The notes: a model not told the origin generated them from the sequence alone. 64,000 nt of DNA from Aminipila butyrica (GCF_010669305.1 NZ_CP048649.1:62001-126000), one strand, 5' to 3'. Shown: positions 1-8,673, numbered from the stretch's first letter. Made by a program: numbers and translations.

Positions 1-474
1 GTCATCTGTCGAATTATCAACCGCTACACTTCTTTTCAAATTGGAACGGTTTCACTATCCGTCAATGCCTTCCTGGTTCTGCTTGCCGCCTTCTTCCTTG
101 GCTTAGATATTGCAATCGCCACCATTACTACCCTTTTTATTACCTCCAGGGTAGTCAACTACATTCTAGACGGGATGAACTACAAGCGCATGGTCCTCAT
201 CGTCACCGATCGAGGCGACGAAATCGCTCTAGCCCTTTCTACAGAATTTGGCCGGGGGACAACTATTTCTCACGTGACTGGTGCATATCTGGGACAAGAA
301 AAAGCTCAAGTTATGTGTACAATCAACATTCATGAGACTCCTCGCTTGAAGAACATCGTGCTCCAACTGGACTCTCAAGCCTTTATCTCCATGTATGAAA
401 GCACGGCAGTTATTGGCAGTTCCTTCAAAAAGAAGCAGAAGAAAAAGCAAAAGAAATTATTGCAGAATCATTAA
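1..474 (+). CDS. YitT-family membrane protein, C-terminal part
   Basis: The reading frame is open from the left edge to the stop at 472-474, so the start lies outside the window; 157 residues are visible. The first 50 or so include a hydrophobic membrane segment (around LVLLAAFFLGLDIAIA). After it comes a soluble domain with motifs of the DUF2179 domain that closes YitT/YqfU-type proteins (GRGTTISHVTGAYLG, then a basic Lys-rich tail). Known family members are integral membrane proteins of unknown substrate. The tail KKKQKKKQKK is unusually basic. No partner gene is visible. Family assignment is fairly sure, function is not known. Confidence 0.75.
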   Translation, partial: VICRIINRYTSFQIGTVSLSVNAFLVLLAAFFLGLDIAIATITTLFITSRVVNYILDGMNYKRMVLIVTDRGDEIALALSTEFGRGTTISHVTGAYLGQEKAQVMCTINIHETPRLKNIVLQLDSQAFISMYESTAVIGSSFKKKQKKKQKKLLQNH

Positions 475-561
475 ATTTCACCAAAACATTACACTTCATA
501 TATCCATTGTGATAGACTATATCGTGAAACACGCATGACTTGAAGAAAGGATTTTTGTACG

Positions 562-1239
562 ATGAATGAAAGCATTTTGCCCATAGATATGGATATTCGT
601 CAAAACTCAGATTTAAAGAACATCATGATGATATACGCTAAAATTCACAAGAATTATACTGCCGCTATACGAGAAGTGAAAACTAAACTGCAAAACCTGG
701 ACGACGACTTCCAGTTGCTGCATAAACACAACCCCATTCATCACATGGAGAGCCGCATAAAATCCCCAGAAAGCATCCTGGAAAAAGCCAATCGAAAAGG
801 ATTCTCCTCCGACGTGAACCAGATGTGCAAACAGATGCTGGATATCGCTGGTATACGAGTTATCTGCTGCTACATAAATGATATTTATATTGTAGCCGAC
901 CTACTGAAAAAACAGAGCGACCTGAGTATTATCCGTGAAGTGGATTACATTAAAAACCCCAAGGATAACGGCTATCGCAGCCTTCACCTAATCGTGGAAA
1001 TACCAGTATTCTTTGTTCATCGAGTAGAAAAGATTCCTGTAGAGATTCAAATCCGCACCATGGCCATGGACTTCTGGGCCAGCTTGGAGCACCAGCTGCG
1101 CTACAAAGCGGAAGGAGAGATTCCTAAGTTTATTGCTGAAGAATTGAAGGAGTGCTCAGAAAACATCGCCCATTCCGACTTGCAGATGCAAAAGGTCCAC
1201 AGCTTCCTTGAAGACCTAGACCGATTTACACCAAAATGA
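562..1239 (+). CDS. Small alarmone synthetase (RelQ/YjbM-like GTP pyrophosphokinase)
   Basis: Cytosolic enzyme predicted to transfer pyrophosphate from ATP to GDP/GTP, giving (p)ppGpp. At 225 residues it is a stand-alone synthetase without HD hydrolase, TGS or ACT domains. Visible RelA/SpoT motifs: SRIKSPESILEK around residue 64-75 (substrate-binding R and K), AGIRV near 96-100, NGYRSLHL at 136-143, and EIQIRTMAMDFWASLEHQLR at 161-180 with the conserved Glu and His. The start ATG follows an AAAGGA element at a longish spacing. It is a single-gene unit closed by a strong terminator. Regulation is not evident from the sequence. Confidence 0.88.
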   Translation: MNESILPIDMDIRQNSDLKNIMMIYAKIHKNYTAAIREVKTKLQNLDDDFQLLHKHNPIHHMESRIKSPESILEKANRKGFSSDVNQMCKQMLDIAGIRVICCYINDIYIVADLLKKQSDLSIIREVDYIKNPKDNGYRSLHLIVEIPVFFVHRVEKIPVEIQIRTMAMDFWASLEHQLRYKAEGEIPKFIAEELKECSENIAHSDLQMQKVHSFLEDLDRFTPK

Positions 1240-1280
1240 TGAAAGTAATAAGTGATTAGCAGATACACGCTATAACGATA

Positions 1281-1320
1281 AAAGCACTTGAACCCAACAA
1301 GATGGTTCAAGTGCTTTTTT
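1281..1320 (+). terminator. Intrinsic terminator after alarmone synthetase
   Basis: A 14-bp perfect stem (AAAGCACTTGAACC at 1281-1294 with its complement at 1304-1317) and a 9-nt loop, followed by a T-run on the plus strand. It lies between the convergent alarmone synthetase and ABC permease genes. The A-run on the left arm means it could also serve the minus-strand efflux operon ending at 1333. Confidence 0.9.
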
Positions 1321-1332
1321 GTGCTTACATTC

Positions 1333-2511
1333 TCAGGTGTGAAGTTCTCGGATAAGCCGCACCTTTCTGCCGAACAATAGCAAACCTACAGGTATCCAAA
1401 CGGCAGCAAAGAGTCCACAACCAATCAGATACGGATAGAGAACCTCCAAACTAGTGCCTTTTAAAAGAATATCCTTCATCGGGGTTATAAAGTAATATAG
1501 AGGCCAAATCACCTTAATCACAGAAGCGAATCCCGGGGCCATCATATATTCAGGCCAAGCAAATCCGCAGGATAAAAAAGTAGGTATGGTCAAGAACATG
1601 GTGAATTGTACTGCATGGGCCACCTGCTCAAAGAGCGCGGCAATAACCAGAGCCATACCGGTCATAGCTCCCAGAAATACAACCTCAAAAAGCATCAGCA
1701 CAAAGATGTCTCCCTGCATAGGAAAACCCCAAAGGGCCATAGCTACCCGCAGGCAAGCCATGGTGCTGACCACACTAAGCCCAGAAAGTAACATAAATCG
1801 GCGGATCATCAGGGACATTTTTACTTGCACAAACTGCCTGCTGAGCTCCATCGGCAGTTCACGCAGCCGATTCTTCTCCTCCACCAGCATGGGAACCCCT
1901 GACGCCAGAAACGCCTGCTGGGCAAAGATGCAGAGCAGCCCCGGAAACAAATACGGAAAATAGCCCAACTGCGGATTATATAAGATTCGGTCTACCAAGT
2001 TAAGGGTATAGACGCTTTGCTCCGCCTGATAGGGAACCAGGGCACCTCCCTCCAGATACTTCATCTGTACGCCTGCATTAACCGTTGCAAAAATCGTATT
2101 GACGGCACTCATCACATTATTGCCGTACATAAAGTTGGCATTGTCCATGAAGACGACTGCCTCTGCTCCATTCTTACCATTCAAAGCTTTTCCAAAATCC
2201 TTAGGCAAAAGGATTGCTCCATGGATTTCCCCTAAAAGCAGTTTTTCTTTGATTTCCTCTACGGAGGAAATATCCTCCCTTACTTTTAAGGTTGGCGAAT
2301 CATAAAAGTAGTTCACAATTTCCCTAGAAGCAGCTGACCCATCCATATCATAAATGGCAATAGGTATGTCCTGGACGAAAACTGGGCTAAACATGCCGCC
2401 GAAGATTAACGTAAAAAGCAGCGGAATCACCCCTACAATCAAGTAAGGCTTAATCTCCATAAACTTCTCTTTCCGCTGGGCCATGGTCATATTTTTCAAC
2501 GCTTTAAACAA
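1333..2511 (-). CDS. ABC-2 type permease of efflux operon (second permease)
   Basis: Inner-membrane permease of the ABC-2/YhhJ-YbhR type, 392 residues. It has an N-terminal membrane segment (residues about 25-45), a large extracytoplasmic domain of roughly 150 residues (with IPIAIYDMDGSAASREIV), and five or so C-terminal membrane helices (residues about 180-385). The start is assigned to TTG at 2511, behind a GGGGGTG element and overlapping the upstream permease by 8 bp, which implies translational coupling; an ATG at 2490 is possible. It is the last gene of HlyD-permease-permease. No ATP-binding subunit is encoded nearby, which is odd for this family. Confidence 0.8.
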   Translation of the reverse strand: MFKALKNMTMAQRKEKFMEIKPYLIVGVIPLLFTLIFGGMFSPVFVQDIPIAIYDMDGSAASREIVNYFYDSPTLKVREDISSVEEIKEKLLLGEIHGAILLPKDFGKALNGKNGAEAVVFMDNANFMYGNNVMSAVNTIFATVNAGVQMKYLEGGALVPYQAEQSVYTLNLVDRILYNPQLGYFPYLFPGLLCIFAQQAFLASGVPMLVEEKNRLRELPMELSRQFVQVKMSLMIRRFMLLSGLSVVSTMACLRVAMALWGFPMQGDIFVLMLFEVVFLGAMTGMALVIAALFEQVAHAVQFTMFLTIPTFLSCGFAWPEYMMAPGFASVIKVIWPLYYFITPMKDILLKGTSLEVLYPYLIGCGLFAAVWIPVGLLLFGRKVRLIRELHT

Positions 2512-3688
2512 CTGGAGTCACCCCCATTCCGCCTTTATACTTTTTCCGCCACCAATTTTTAAAGAGGGTAACAGCTAAAATAATGAGCAGCTCTGCCAAA
2601 ATAAACTTTGCAAAGAAGCCGAGAGGTTCTATGAGATGATGAAATTGCAGTTCTTTCAAGCAGAGACTGCGAATCCAGTTTCCATAATAATAAAAAGGTA
2701 TGTGCTGAGCCAGCTGAACATAAGCCGCAGGCATACCTTCTATGGGATAGGTATAGCCCCCCAGCATACTGGTAGGCAGCACTAAGATAGCGGATACCTG
2801 GATGGCAAAGGTCCTGTCTGGAATTATATTTCCAATGATATAGCCCATGGCTAGAATGCACATAGCAAAAAGAAAGGTCATTAACACCCCTCCCAGAGCC
2901 GTACTCCGATAAGGCATATCAAAAAACAGATATTGTACCCCCAAACACAGGAGGATGGAAATCGTACTCATAACAGACCAACCGCCGATCACTTTCAGCT
3001 GGTCCAAATATCTTCTGGGCTGGCTCTGATTCTCAAAACCTCGCTCAGCTCCCTGCATGGCGATGCCAATTTGGATAACTGACGCCAGCATACCAATCAG
3101 CAGGTAGTTTCGAAAGCTCTTGGCTGGATTATACAGGAACTTATAGTTCACATCAATCGGTGTCACCAGATTCATAACCTGCTCCGGCACTACGGACAGC
3201 TTTCCTTGGAAAATGCTCATCATGTAGGCCCCTTTGGTGGTGAGCAGAATCTCTGACATAGCAGTCTTTGAGGTAGTTACCACCGTCAAAGATGCGCCAT
3301 CATACAAGGTGAGAATTTTCGGGGCCTTTCCCATCTGCATATCTTTATAAAAATTTTCCGGTATGATGATGCCCGCATAAGCCTGCTCCTGGTCAAACAG
3401 CTCCTGAACCTGCTGGTCCCTGTCCGCATATTCAATCACATCAAAGTAGCTGCTGTCCTCCACGAAGCCAGTAAACTTACGGCTAAAATCCGACTGGTCG
3501 TGATCCACGATGACCGTAGGAATGCTAGTAGGCACATCACCCTTCATCTCATATCCCAGCGCTAGTCCAGATATCAAGGGGATGATAATAAATACCAGCG
3601 TAGCCATGACAAACCGGGGGTGTCTCAGTTTGAAATGGTAAAAGGCCACCGTCAATTTATTTGATTTAAGCAGATTACTTTTCTTCAT
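2504..3688 (-). CDS. ABC-2 type permease of efflux operon (first permease)
   Basis: Paralogue of the next gene with the same architecture: one N-terminal helix (about residues 25-45 of the 394), an extracytoplasmic domain carrying PTVIVDHDQSDFSR near the start, then a helix bundle to the C-terminus. The paired, non-identical permeases suggest a heterodimer. I chose ATG at 3688 over TTG at 3697; both overlap the end of the adaptor gene (stop at 3675), so translation is probably coupled. The substrate cannot be read from the sequence; in related YbhFSR-type systems drugs or cations are exported, which is only suggestive here. Confidence 0.8.
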   Translation of the reverse strand: MKKSNLLKSNKLTVAFYHFKLRHPRFVMATLVFIIIPLISGLALGYEMKGDVPTSIPTVIVDHDQSDFSRKFTGFVEDSSYFDVIEYADRDQQVQELFDQEQAYAGIIIPENFYKDMQMGKAPKILTLYDGASLTVVTTSKTAMSEILLTTKGAYMMSIFQGKLSVVPEQVMNLVTPIDVNYKFLYNPAKSFRNYLLIGMLASVIQIGIAMQGAERGFENQSQPRRYLDQLKVIGGWSVMSTISILLCLGVQYLFFDMPYRSTALGGVLMTFLFAMCILAMGYIIGNIIPDRTFAIQVSAILVLPTSMLGGYTYPIEGMPAAYVQLAQHIPFYYYGNWIRSLCLKELQFHHLIEPLGFFAKFILAELLIILAVTLFKNWWRKKYKGGMGVTPVV

Positions 3689-4664
3689 TTTTTCCAAAGT
3701 CCACCATGGCCGTCATCCCGGCATACAATTCCTTATCCATCCCCGATATGGAAACCTTCACCCCATAAGACAATACATCAAAATCTCCGTTGGCATTGGT
3801 AGCCCGCTTGGTGGCAAAGTCCGGCTTTTTGTTGACTACCGTTACCGTTCCCTTCCATTCCTTGTCGGGATAAGCCGGAAATGTAACGGTTACCTGCTGC
3901 CCTTCTTGGACTTTATCCAAGTCTGTCTCTTTTACATTTACTTCGATCCATGGCTCGTCGTCGGTAGTTAAAGTAGCCAACGGCATACCTGTAGAAATCA
4001 GTTCTCCCAACTCCACGTTGATGGTTGTAATTGTACCATCCACTGGTGCTTTAATCTGCGCATCTTCCAGATAACTGTTGACCTCTGCAATGGCTCCATC
4101 TGCTTGAGCTACCTGAGAGGCCGCAGCGGCGACATCCTCACTTCTGGCTCCTTCTACGGCCATGTTATAGGTTTCCTTTGCCGCTATGTACTGAGCTTCC
4201 ACTTGATCAAAAGATGCCTGTGAAATCGCCTCTTCATCCAGCAACTTCTTCATGCGGTCGTAGGTCTTCTGTGCGTAGTCGAAGGCCGCTTTTGCCTGGG
4301 CTACCTCCTGAGACCTGGCTCCATTTTGAGCTTTTGCTTCCACGGCGGCGGCGGCGGCTTTGGCGGCTTTGGCCTGCTGCATCTTAGCTTCCACGGCTTC
4401 ACTGGAAATCTTGATGATAATATCTCCTGCTTTCACTTGATCGCCCTCCTTCACCAGAATTTCTCCAATATTACCGGCCAGCTTGGAGTTTAAGTTGATT
4501 TCCGTTTTGTTCACACTGCCTTGAACAATAAAATCCTTGCTTTCTTCGGCTTTGCTGTTGAAAGACCAGCAGCCAGCTATAATCAGAGCTACCACCAGCA
4601 CACCTGCTAAAATAGCCGTGGTGCGCTTCTTTTTTTCCACTGTTGTTGCAATTTCTTTTTCCAT
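3675..4664 (-). CDS. HlyD/EmrA-type membrane fusion (adaptor) protein
   Basis: Adaptor subunit of an efflux pump, 329 residues. A single N-terminal membrane anchor (residues about 14-33) is followed by a split biotinyl-lipoyl domain (NLNSKLAGNIGEILVKEGD on one side, DGTITTINVELGELI on the other) flanking an Ala/Gln-rich alpha-helical hairpin (residues about 90-195), then a beta-barrel. This matches periplasmic adaptor proteins that in diderms link an inner-membrane pump to TolC. First main gene of the efflux operon, overlapping the permease behind it. The start ATG has AGGAAG upstream. Probably repressed by the divergent TetR regulator. Confidence 0.87.
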   Translation of the reverse strand: MEKEIATTVEKKKRTTAILAGVLVVALIIAGCWSFNSKAEESKDFIVQGSVNKTEINLNSKLAGNIGEILVKEGDQVKAGDIIIKISSEAVEAKMQQAKAAKAAAAAVEAKAQNGARSQEVAQAKAAFDYAQKTYDRMKKLLDEEAISQASFDQVEAQYIAAKETYNMAVEGARSEDVAAAASQVAQADGAIAEVNSYLEDAQIKAPVDGTITTINVELGELISTGMPLATLTTDDEPWIEVNVKETDLDKVQEGQQVTVTFPAYPDKEWKGTVTVVNKKPDFATKRATNANGDFDVLSYGVKVSISGMDKELYAGMTAMVDFGKNEEK

Positions 4665-4682
4665 ATCTCAACTCTTCCTCTC

Positions 4683-4991
4683 TCACTTCAATCTATTTTC
4701 ATCTACTTCAGTTCCCATTAATTCGTACTCCTGGTTTTTTCGTTGTAACCTTGCTGTCAAGATCTTTTCCTGAATATTCCCCAGAAGCATAAAGGGCTCT
4801 TCTCCCAAAGGAGCTTTCAATATCCCCTGTGCCAGCAGCTTGCCGTCCTGTGACAAGGTCCCGGAGAACAGGTGTCTTTTCCCCAGACATTCCAATATAC
4901 CCTCTACGGTGCTGCTCTGTTGGTCTAAATATAGAAATCCTTTTTTTGGGCCCATTGGGCTCTTCAGTACGATAGCATATTTCCCATACAT
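4683..4991 (-). CDS. Small hypothetical protein leading the efflux operon
   Basis: A 102-residue soluble protein with no family I recognise. The frame extends to a TTG at 5018, but the ATG at 4991 (MYGKYAIVLKSP) has a strong AAGGA site 8 nt upstream and is the better start. The sequence looks like an all-beta fold with alternating hydrophobic residues and has no signal peptide or membrane segment. It ends 18 bp before the adaptor gene, so the two are probably cotranscribed from the promoter under the TetR operator. A role as an accessory or sensor for the pump is a guess from position only. Confidence 0.6.
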   Translation of the reverse strand: MYGKYAIVLKSPMGPKKGFLYLDQQSSTVEGILECLGKRHLFSGTLSQDGKLLAQGILKAPLGEEPFMLLGNIQEKILTARLQRKNQEYELMGTEVDENRLK

Positions 4992-5028
4992 GGCAAGCTT
5001 CCTTTCTCTTTTCACCAAATGCTTTTAT

Positions 5029-5074
5029 TTCATAAGACATTTGTCTGGTTTTTTGACAAATGTTCCGATATAAT
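5029..5074. promoter_or_regulatory. Divergent promoter with TetR-type operator
   Basis: Perfect 9-bp inverted repeat ACATTTGTC (5037-5045) / GACAAATGT (5055-5063) with a 9-bp spacer. It overlaps a candidate minus-strand promoter (TTGTCA at 5059-5054, 18-bp spacer, TTATGA at 5035-5030) for the efflux operon and lies just upstream of a TATAAT (5069-5074) that could serve the TetR gene. The layout fits a self-regulating repressor that also controls the pump. Confidence 0.7.
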
Positions 5075-5107
5075 AGGGGTATTATCACAATCGAATGGAG
5101 GTTACAG

Positions 5108-5692
5108 ATGGCACAATCAGTAACAACTGAAATGACAAAACGCCTGATGGCGGATTCTTTAAAAAAATTGATGGCCCAAAAGCCTTTAAATAAAATCAGC
5201 ATCCGAGAAATCGTCGAGGACTGCGGGGTAAACCGTCAGACCTTTTATTACCACTTCCAGGATATCTACGACCTGTTCCAGTGGATTATCGATCAGGAAA
5301 TTGTCTCCGTACTCGGGGACACAGAAAACTTTCTCACCTGGCAGGAGACCGGTATCTATCTGCTGAACTATCTGCAAAAGAATTCCACGGTAGTCCTCTG
5401 CGCCCTGAATTCGTTGGGCCGAGCTGCCATTAAGCAGTTAATTTTCGACGATGTTGTCAAGGTGGCCACACAGATTATCACCCAGATATCCAAGGATATC
5501 GACGTAGATGAAGAGTCTTTCCAGCATGTAGTCCACTATTATGCGATAGCCTTTGGCGCTTTGTTGGAGGATTGGCTTTCTAGCGGTATGAAGCACTCCC
5601 CAGAGGAAGTAATCGACATACTAGACACCATTGCCTCCGGCACGGCGAGAACAGCACTAGATCGCTTTGCCTCCAAATCCAAAAAGGCTTAA
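5108..5692 (+). CDS. TetR-family regulator (DhaS-like)
   Basis: DNA-binding regulator of 194 residues. The N-terminal helix-turn-helix (about residues 10-55) carries the DhaS/TetR signature KISIREIVEDCGVNRQTFYYHF; the C-terminal part is all-helical, like the TetR_C ligand domain of this subfamily. The frame opens at 5060, but ATG 5108 follows GGAGG at good spacing and is the likely start. Divergent from the efflux operon, with a 27-bp dyad in the 116-bp intergenic region, so it most likely represses that operon and itself. The ligand is unknown. Confidence 0.85.
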   Translation: MAQSVTTEMTKRLMADSLKKLMAQKPLNKISIREIVEDCGVNRQTFYYHFQDIYDLFQWIIDQEIVSVLGDTENFLTWQETGIYLLNYLQKNSTVVLCALNSLGRAAIKQLIFDDVVKVATQIITQISKDIDVDEESFQHVVHYYAIAFGALLEDWLSSGMKHSPEEVIDILDTIASGTARTALDRFASKSKKA

Positions 5693-5716
5693 GGCCTTTG
5701 TTCTTAGGCCTTTTTT
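5691..5716 (+). terminator. Terminator after TetR gene
   Basis: AAGGCCT (5691-5697) pairs with AGGCCTT (5706-5712) and is followed by TTTTTT. The left arm begins inside the stop codon of the regulator. Confidence 0.8.
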
Positions 5717-5748
5717 GCGCTCTTTTCTTTGCTTCTTTTCATCCTTTT

Positions 5749-7200
5749 CTACAACGGAATCCTGCTGGTACCCACACCTTGAGCAAATTCATAGCTCTTC
5801 AACGCCAAGGCATAATCCGAGTTCGCATTGGCTAGATTTAATTTGGCCTTATATACGTTTACCTGAGCAGCCAGCAGTTCTTCTACCGTGCTCAAGCCCT
5901 CTTCATTTGTCAACTGTACTAAGCGCACACCTTCTGTGGCATAAGTCAATAGCTCTTTCGCGGCCTCTACCGCAGCCTTTTTATCCTGAACCAAATCAGC
6001 CTTGTTGCGAATATCAATTTCAATCTTACTATAGGCATCCTTGGATGTCTTCTGTGCTTCTGCCAGATTAATCTGCGCATTTAGATAGGTAGAGGAATTT
6101 TTAGGATAGGCTTTTACGTCCTCCAGCAAAATCTCATATACCTGAACCGCCAGCTTGGCTCCTTTCAGTTCAATCCGATTGTCAAGCGCATTGTTCACCG
6201 CTGTATCCGCCGATACAGCTTCTGCCGCTGCCGCCGCAATATTGTCCAAGGTATCCGTAAAGACTACTTCTTGCTGTACATTGTAACCCAATAAGTAATT
6301 GAACGACATCTTGGCATATTTCAACTTGGTATCGGCACTGCGCACTGCACTCTCGGCATCAGCTACAGCAGACTGTGCCTGAAGCACATCCTTTTTGGAC
6401 AATAGTCCCACGTCCTTTTTAGCCTGAACATTTTTCAAGGTCTTCTGTTGCGTGGTCAAGTTCTCTTTTGCAATGTTAAGGTTGTCTTGAGCCAACAGTA
6501 CTTTATAATAAATACTGATGGTATCCGCTTCAATCTGATTTAACTCTGCCTGATAATTATTTTCTGTATTATTTCTAGCAAAATCTCGTCTTAGCTGCAT
6601 AATCTTTTTGTTGTTGGAAGAGACTCCTGCCAGCTGGGCCTGATAAGCCATCTCCACTACACTTTCCCCGTAGTTGGATTCTACCCAGGAATCTGGTAAA
6701 CTGGACAGCAAATCTAAATTGTCTTGAGTCTTTTTAATTTTGCTGACGGTCTCCGAGTACCCATTGCCCACCGCTACATCGGCCTGTCGATGGAGGGCTG
6801 CAGTCTCCGCAGAGGTTCCCGTAGTCTTCATAATCTGAATCGCTTCTTTCAGGGAAAGGGTCTTTGTTGCGGTCTTTTCTGGCGTCACCGAATTTGTTAT
6901 AGCACTGTCAGAAGCTGTAACTGCACTGTCGGTTGTGGTAATGGCACTATCCGTTGCAGTAACTGCGCTATTCGTCGTGGTGACAGCACTGTTCGTTATG
7001 GTGACAGCACTATCCGTAGTCAGAACTGCACTTCCTGTGGTCGTGACAGCACTGCTGGTTGTAGCTGTTTCAGTTGTGGTTGTTGCTGCTTTTCCCGTGG
7101 GGGTTGCTGCTCCGGTTGTATCTGTAGCTGCAAAGGCTAGGGTGGCAGAACCCAGGATTAGGTTTGACGCCAGCACTATGCAAATATATTTTTTCTTCAC
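5749..7200 (-). CDS. TolC-like (outer membrane efflux family) exported protein
   Basis: 483 residues, starting at GTG 7200 behind AAGGAGG. A signal peptide (residues 1-24, ending LAFA) is followed by a Thr/Ser/Ala-rich low-complexity linker with eight heptads of type SAVTTTD (residues 50-105), then about 370 residues of long amphipathic helices with two repeats (LKEAIQIM near 117 and KDAYSKIEIDIRNKAD later), the layout of the TolC/OEP family. TolC proteins form trans-outer-membrane ducts in diderms; a monoderm clostridium would use this one differently, perhaps across the wall. It neighbours the HlyD/permease operon but has its own unit, separated by the TetR gene. Confidence 0.78.
   Translation of the reverse strand: MKKKYICIVLASNLILGSATLAFAATDTTGAATPTGKAATTTTETATTSSAVTTTGSAVLTTDSAVTITNSAVTTTNSAVTATDSAITTTDSAVTASDSAITNSVTPEKTATKTLSLKEAIQIMKTTGTSAETAALHRQADVAVGNGYSETVSKIKKTQDNLDLLSSLPDSWVESNYGESVVEMAYQAQLAGVSSNNKKIMQLRRDFARNNTENNYQAELNQIEADTISIYYKVLLAQDNLNIAKENLTTQQKTLKNVQAKKDVGLLSKKDVLQAQSAVADAESAVRSADTKLKYAKMSFNYLLGYNVQQEVVFTDTLDNIAAAAAEAVSADTAVNNALDNRIELKGAKLAVQVYEILLEDVKAYPKNSSTYLNAQINLAEAQKTSKDAYSKIEIDIRNKADLVQDKKAAVEAAKELLTYATEGVRLVQLTNEEGLSTVEELLAAQVNVYKAKLNLANANSDYALALKSYEFAQGVGTSRIPL
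6886..7053 (-). repeat. Eight-copy heptad repeat (21-bp units) inside the TolC-like gene
   Basis: Residues 50-105 of the TolC-like protein read as eight successive heptads: SAVTTTG, SAVLTTD, SAVTITN, SAVTTTN, SAVTATD, SAITTTD, SAVTASD, SAITNS. At DNA level these are degenerate 21-bp tandem units. Copy number could vary by slippage. The Ser/Thr-rich segment could act as a wall-spanning or glycosylated linker; that is inference. Confidence 0.85.
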
Positions 7201-7310
7201 CGTTTATAGCCTCCTTCTCTCTTATCTCTCTTATCTTCCTTATTCTACTCACTTATCCCCTCCTGGAAAATAGATAATTTGTTTTACTTGTATAGAATTT
7301 AAACACAAAT

Positions 7311-7344
7311 AAAAAAACTGTCTAAAATTTAGACAGTTTTTGAT
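7311..7344 (-). terminator. Terminator after serS
   Basis: CTGTCTAAA (7318-7326) and TTTAGACAG (7328-7336) form a near-continuous palindrome flanked by A- and T-runs, so it can work in both directions. It separates serS from the TolC-like gene. Confidence 0.8.
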
Positions 7345-7359
7345 TTTTGTATAGTGATG

Positions 7360-8649
7360 TTATTTGGCATCTTTCTTTTCTATCTTGGCCAAGCCGCCCA
7401 TGTAAGGCCGCAAGGCCTCTGGAATCACGACGCTGCCATCTGCTTGCTGGTAATTCTCCAAAATAGCAGCCACGGTTCGTCCTACTGCCAGCCCGGAGCC
7501 GTTGAGGGTGTGAACAAATTCTGGCTTGCCTTTTGACTCTGGCCGGAAGCGGATGTTGCCTCTTCTTGCCTGATAGCTCTCAAAATTCGAGCAGGAAGAA
7601 ATCTCCACATAGCGCCCATAGCTCGGCATCCATACCTCGATGTCATAAGTCATAGCAGAGGAGAATCCCAAATCCCCAGAGCTCAGTTTCACCACTCGAT
7701 AAGGAATCTCCAGCTTTTTCAGCACGTCTTCTGCCGCTGCCGTCAAAGTTTCCAACTCCTCATAAGAGTTTTCTGGCTTAACAAACTTCACCATTTCTAC
7801 CTTGTTGAACTGATGCTGACGAATCAGGCCTCTGGTGTCCCGCCCTGCGGAGCCCGCTTCTTTTCTAAAGCAAGGAGTATAGGCCGTATAATAAATCGGC
7901 AGCTGATCTCCGTCAATAATTTCGTCCATAAGCAGGTTAGTCACTGGTACTTCCGCTGTAGGAATCAAGAAAAAGTCCTTAGCTGGAACGTGAAACATAT
8001 CGTCTTCAAACTTAGGCAGCTGCCCGGTTCCCGTCATAGCCGCCCGGTTGACCATAAAAGGCGGCAGAATTTCTGTAAACCCGTGCTCTTCTGTGTGCAG
8101 ATTCAACATGAAATTGATGACTGCCCGTTCCAGTCGGGCCCCCAGCCCTTTGTATACCGTAAACCGAGCTCCGGCAATCTTGGCCGCCCGGTCAAAATCC
8201 AGAATATCCAGCTCTGTTCCTACATCCCAGTGAGCCTTATGCTCAAAATCGAAAGCACGAGGTTCGCCATAAGTTCTCAGCTCCACGTTGTCGGAATCAT
8301 CTTCTCCCATAGGAACTGTCGGATTCGGTGTGTTCGGCACATTGAGCAGCGCCTGATGGAGTTCTTCCTCTACACCACTGACCGCTGCATCCAGCTCTTT
8401 AATCTGGTCAGAAAGCGCCTTCATTTCCGTCATCAGGGCTGTCGTGTCTTTCCCTTCCTTTTTTAGCTTCGGAATCTCCTTTGAGTCTTGATTCTGCTTG
8501 TTCTTCATGACTTCTACTTTAGCCAGAATCTCTCTTCTCTTTTCATCTAAGGCTGGAATGCTGCTAAGGCCAAAATCACCTTTGCCTCGGCGCTCCACGC
8601 TTGCCTTGACTCCTTCATAGTCTTCTCTAATTTTTTTTATATCTAACAT
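7360..8649 (-). CDS. serS: Seryl-tRNA synthetase
   Basis: Charges tRNA-Ser with serine in the cytosol. At 429 residues it has the usual bacterial length. The N-terminal long coiled-coil arm (residues about 30-100, RREILAKVEVMKNKQNQ) is followed by the class II catalytic core: motif 2 around FRKEAGSAGRDTRGLIR, and motif 3 around NGSGLAVGRTVAAILENYQ. The gene follows the glutamine synthetase gene by 24 bp on the same strand and may be cotranscribed. No T-box leader fits in that gap. Confidence 0.97.
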   Translation of the reverse strand: MLDIKKIREDYEGVKASVERRGKGDFGLSSIPALDEKRREILAKVEVMKNKQNQDSKEIPKLKKEGKDTTALMTEMKALSDQIKELDAAVSGVEEELHQALLNVPNTPNPTVPMGEDDSDNVELRTYGEPRAFDFEHKAHWDVGTELDILDFDRAAKIAGARFTVYKGLGARLERAVINFMLNLHTEEHGFTEILPPFMVNRAAMTGTGQLPKFEDDMFHVPAKDFFLIPTAEVPVTNLLMDEIIDGDQLPIYYTAYTPCFRKEAGSAGRDTRGLIRQHQFNKVEMVKFVKPENSYEELETLTAAAEDVLKKLEIPYRVVKLSSGDLGFSSAMTYDIEVWMPSYGRYVEISSCSNFESYQARRGNIRFRPESKGKPEFVHTLNGSGLAVGRTVAAILENYQQADGSVVIPEALRPYMGGLAKIEKKDAK

Positions 8650-8673
8650 ATGTGTCTTCCTCTCTTTACCTTT

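Noticed and set aside
6724..7273. Plus-strand frames rich in Val/Ala or Cys/Ser across the start of the TolC-like gene
   Set aside because: They are the mirror image of the repeat-coding region on the minus strand and have no ribosome sites.
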